Shown: positions 61,455-64,000 of the stretch, in pieces
Numbering within the stretch: the stretch's first letter is position 1
How the letters are laid out: every line of letters starts with the position of its first letter
Origin: a bacterium
GTDB taxonomy: Bacteria > Electryoneota > Electryoneia > Electryoneales > Electryoneaceae
Reading direction: 5' to 3'
NCBI GenBank assembly: GCA_020444425.1
Contig: JAHLLB010000024.1
Span: 1-64,000 of the forward strand
DNA length: 64,000 nt
The notes under the pieces: model-generated
What the model was told of the DNA's origin: nothing
The model's database searches: none
What the model saw: the letters and a program-made list of their open reading frames with translations, nothing else
Position numbers and translations under genes: made by a program

Positions 61455-61965
61455 GGGACCACCCTGGTTTGTGTATGCATGTGACTTCCAACGACGGTGT
61501 GGACTGCGATCCTGAACTCGACGAGCTGTGCAGATGGCAGAATCAGGGATTGGAAGCGGTAATTAACGTACCATGATCGGCCCGGAAGTTCAATCCTCCA
61601 CGGGCCAATTTCCAAATATCTCCAGAGGTGGAGGCTCCCCGGCCGCCCGGAGTATCAGCGGGAAAACGCCCCCGGCGAACAGGAACGGCAACGAATCCAG
61701 AATTTGACCCGCTCTCGTTTGGTAAGCAGCACGCGGATAGACCCGAATACCCTCGCTCTCCGTTGAGTCTTCGATCAGTTTGGAGCGTGTGAATCCTTGT
61801 GAAACTGCCGCTACCGAGTGTCTCCCCGAAAATCCGATAAAATGTGAGGTACTCCTTCCCTCGCGACGCATGAGCCTGTAGATTCCGAGCGTTGGAGAAA
61901 TCGGGAACGTGGGGATGGTTCCCGATTCACGTTGCTTACCCTCCCATCTTGACGAGGAGACTCTG
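61455..61965. other. Gene-free divergent promoter region
   Basis: About 510 bases between two divergent secreted-protein genes. A minus-strand open frame (61590-61871) reads SLPFLFAGGVFPLILRAAG and similar, without start signal or family; I do not treat it as a gene. No repeat of the families described here was found in it. Confidence 0.5.
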
Positions 61966-63606
61966 ATGAGAACTGTTGCACTGCTTCTCTGTGTGATTCT
62001 GACTGTGGGCGTGGCGAACGCCCAGATGAACCCCCCGACTGGATTGACCTCTACTCATGATGGCGATGGGCATGTTGAGCTGAACTGGAATTCACCGAAC
62101 GTGCTCGGCGCGACCAGCTGGCAGGATCTGGTTGACTGGCCGGAAAGCGATGTCGAGCGGGCGGAATGGGAAGCACCGAATTTTGACGAAGTCCGGTCGC
62201 AGTGGGAAGCGTTGCAGAGCCAGGGCAATCAGCTGGATGATTTGCAATTCTTTTTCGTGTACCGGAATGGCCAGCAGCTGGACATCACCTACGACACGCA
62301 GTACGAAGATGTACTGCCGTCGGAGAACACCTATGTCTACACGGTGACGGCGTTCTATGACCTCGGCGAATCGAATCACTCGAATGAGGTGACGGTTACC
62401 TGGTTCGATCAGGTCGCGACGGCGATTGACGAAGACTTCAACGACGGCGAAATGCCGGACGGCTGGACGGTCGAAGCGACCATCGCCAGCCACACGTGGG
62501 AAATCAGCAGCAACAACAACTTGTTCCCCACGCCGTACGCGCTTGTCGATTCGGACGCCGCCGGGAACAACCCGCCGATCCACTTGCAGGAACGACTGTT
62601 GCTGCCGCCGTTTGACTTCAGCGAAACTTCTTTTGTCGAATTTGTCTATTCGTCGAACTTCGTGGAATACGTGGACGAGCACGGCTACGTGCAGTACCGC
62701 ATCGCGAACGGTGACTGGGTGACGATCAACGATATCAACCAGGACGGCGAGCAGATCGGCGTGACCCATGACCTGACGGCGGAACTGGCCGGCGAATCGG
62801 ATGTTGACCTCAGCTTCTTCTACGATGACATGACCAACTGGGGATTTTACTGGGGCATTGACGACGTGGAAGTGTCGCGTGACTATGTCCCGTCGGATCC
62901 TGTCCGTCTCGAGATGATCGGCCGCAGCAATATCATCCCGGCAGACGGCGGCTGGCTCGGTTTCGACGTGCATTTCATCAGCACCCTGCCGAACACTGTG
63001 CAGAACGTGAAGTACTGGACGACCATCACCATGCCGGACGGCACTGAATCCGACAGGTTGGCGCTTACCACGTTCACGCACACGCCGAACATGGACGTGC
63101 TGTACGAAGCGTTGCAGCAGGAAATTCCGGCGAATGCGCCTGCCGGCGAGTACTTCTACAACGGCTACGTCGGCCTGTCCCTCAACAACCCGCAGATCGA
63201 AGGGTCGTTCCGTTTCGTCAAGCTGCCGTCGGAGAACACGGATGGCGCCGGCGAGTTTGTCTTTGATCCGTCCGAGTGGGAACTGTTGGGGTTGCCGGGC
63301 GAAGTGACGGCGAACGGTGAGATCGCGGTCAACCTGCCATCTGATTACGAACTGGATCTCGCGTACCCGAACCCGTTCAACGCGATGACGTCGCTGACAT
63401 TGCGTCTGCCGGAGGTTTCCCCGGTGACGGTGGCGGTGTACAACGTGATGGGGCAGCAGGTCGCGACACTGGCGAAGGGTTCACTGGACGCCGGCGTGCA
63501 CAACCTCAGCTTCGACGCGTCCGATCTCGCGAGCGGAATCTATTTTGTTCGCGCGTCGGTTCCCGGCCAGCTGAATCATGTGCAGAAGCTGGTGCTGATG
63601 AAATAG
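61966..63606 (+). CDS. Secreted T9SS cargo with FN3-like and jelly-roll domains
   Basis: 546 residues from the ATG at 61966 with GAGGAG upstream; the only plus-strand cargo gene. Signal peptide MRTVALLLCVILTVGVANAQ. Next, a fibronectin-III-like domain (PPTGLTSTHDGDGHVELNWN ... YVYTVTAFYDLGESNHSNEV), then a MAM/immune-A-like jelly roll (DEDFNDGEMPDGWTVEA, HTWEIS, FVEFVYSSNFVEY, GIDDVEV). The recurring Ig-like module (IIPADGGWLGFDVHF, IPANAPAGEYFYN) and the T9SS domain (LAYPNPFNAMTSLTLRLPE ... QKLVLMK) end it. This domain order is typical of cell-surface or adhesive proteins. Confidence 0.84.
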   Translation: MRTVALLLCVILTVGVANAQMNPPTGLTSTHDGDGHVELNWNSPNVLGATSWQDLVDWPESDVERAEWEAPNFDEVRSQWEALQSQGNQLDDLQFFFVYRNGQQLDITYDTQYEDVLPSENTYVYTVTAFYDLGESNHSNEVTVTWFDQVATAIDEDFNDGEMPDGWTVEATIASHTWEISSNNNLFPTPYALVDSDAAGNNPPIHLQERLLLPPFDFSETSFVEFVYSSNFVEYVDEHGYVQYRIANGDWVTINDINQDGEQIGVTHDLTAELAGESDVDLSFFYDDMTNWGFYWGIDDVEVSRDYVPSDPVRLEMIGRSNIIPADGGWLGFDVHFISTLPNTVQNVKYWTTITMPDGTESDRLALTTFTHTPNMDVLYEALQQEIPANAPAGEYFYNGYVGLSLNNPQIEGSFRFVKLPSENTDGAGEFVFDPSEWELLGLPGEVTANGEIAVNLPSDYELDLAYPNPFNAMTSLTLRLPEVSPVTVAVYNVMGQQVATLAKGSLDAGVHNLSFDASDLASGIYFVRASVPGQLNHVQKLVLMK

Positions 63607-63607
63607 C

Positions 63608-63661
63608 CACGGACGTAACAGAAGCAACAGAAGCAACAGAAGCAAAAAATGTAACAGATAC
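63608..63661. repeat. 9-bp tandem array after T9SS gene stop
   Basis: Units GCCACGGAC, GTAACAGAA, GCAACAGAA, GCAACAGAA, GCAAAAAAT, GTAACAGAT directly after the stop codon. Unit sequence agrees with the array behind the gene at 52084, on the other strand. Confidence 0.85.
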
Positions 63662-63678
63662 ACCCGCTAAACCACTCC

Positions 63679-63709
63679 ATACCACGGGCTTCGGTCCGTG
63701 GTATTTTTG
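63679..63709 (+). terminator. Terminator of T9SS gene ending at 63606
   Basis: ATACCACGG / CCGTGGTAT, 9-bp perfect stem with an 8-base loop, followed by TTTTGG. Confidence 0.85.
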
Positions 63710-63865
63710 GTGAAAACACCCTGTACTCATCAGATCAACGACCACGTACTGCTCAGAGCACCGACCAAATGGAGACAAGCATTGGAAGAGTTGATGGAGT
63801 TCGGGGAAGAATTCCAGAATCAGGTGGCTGCAGAGAGGGTACGTTCTGACGATAGCGAATGGTAG
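63710..63865 (+). CDS. Possible small protein, 51 residues
   Basis: Open frame from GTG reading VKTPCTHQINDHVLL ... ALEELMEFGEEFQNQVAAE. The second half would form an amphipathic acidic helix. It starts at the end of a terminator hairpin, with no ribosome site, so it may be the remnant of a longer gene or chance. No family recognised. Confidence 0.25.
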   Translation: MKTPCTHQINDHVLLRAPTKWRQALEELMEFGEEFQNQVAAERVRSDDSEW

Positions 63866-63871
63866 CTGGCG

Positions 63872-63994
63872 CGTCATTCTGACGTCGCGTCTGTTTGCGA
63901 CGGAAGAAGATCCAGATTATTGACAGGTTCGTTTCACTTTAACCTGATCGAAACTGGATCTTCCTCACTTCTCTTCGTTCCGTTCGGAATGACG
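63872..63994. repeat. Foldback element family B, copy 9
   Basis: GTCATTCTGACGTCGCG ... CGTTCCGTTCGGAATGACG, 123 bp, at the end of the window. Confidence 0.85.
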
Positions 63995-64000
63995 CTTTTC

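Noticed and set aside
61590-61871. 93-residue minus-strand open frame between divergent secreted-protein genes
   Set aside because: No ribosome site and no recognisable motif; the region is a divergent promoter.

Overview
The window looks like a chromosome segment of a Gram-negative bacterium of the FCB (Fibrobacteres-Chlorobi-Bacteroidetes) side of the tree. It is GC-rich by eye, and many secreted proteins end in a type IX secretion (T9SS) C-terminal domain with the YPNPFNPSTTL signature. A fused CcoNO cbb3 oxidase, Tat-exported [NiFe] hydrogenase parts and a nickel regulon also fit one of the poorly cultured FCB candidate phyla. The species cannot be named from sequence alone. No tRNA, rRNA, CRISPR array, integrase or transposase was found.

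Layout. (1) 0.3-4.7 kb, minus strand: a galactan/galactose locus with a vSGLT-like sodium/sugar symporter, a galM (galactose mutarotase) remnant and a secreted GH53 endo-galactanase. (2) 4.9-6.9 kb: an apparently AT-richer T9SS cargo gene flanked by two near-identical inverted-repeat elements. (3) 7.0-8.1 kb: an orphan PD-(D/E)XK-like protein and a Rieske lipoprotein. (4) 8.5-15.4 kb, plus strand: a group 1 Hyb-type uptake hydrogenase operon (large subunit, maturation protease, Tat small subunit, HybA, HybB, TPR-thioredoxin protein). (5) 15.9-17.4 kb: an M32 carboxypeptidase. (6) 17.6-20.5 kb, minus strand: nikR-cbiM-PDGLE-cbiQ-cbiO nickel uptake. (7) 20.7-26.8 kb, plus strand: hypA-B-F-C-D-E hydrogenase maturation genes, then a Rieske-like protein. 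(8) 27.9-38.0 kb, minus strand: rrf2, ccoI, ccoS, ccoNO, ccoQ, ccoP, ccoG, ccoH and a TauE/SafE-like membrane protein. (9) 38.7-63.6 kb: twelve large secreted proteins, nine with a T9SS C-terminal domain, mostly propeller-like, plus one esterase.

How it works together. Nickel is taken up by the CbiMNQO-type transporter under NikR. It is inserted by HypA/HypB, while HypC/D/E/F build the Fe(CN)2CO centre, into the periplasmic HydL/HydS. Electrons from H2 pass through HybA/HybB to the quinone pool, and the cbb3 oxidase can return them to low levels of O2. A NikR-type box (GTATTAC-N13-GTAATAT) precedes nikR, and a near-identical one precedes the hydrogenase operon, so both may share nickel control.

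The most unusual layer is repetitive. There are nine copies of a ~108-136 bp foldback element (one in frame inside ccoI) and a family of small palindromes with compensating stems (one in frame inside the hydrogenase protease gene). Seven GGGGACA...TGTCCCC inverted-repeat elements are present. Tandem arrays of constant period but changing sequence (7, 9/10 and 19 bp) are common, many starting right after stop codons. The T9SS cargo proteins also share a recurrent domain in front of the sorting domain.
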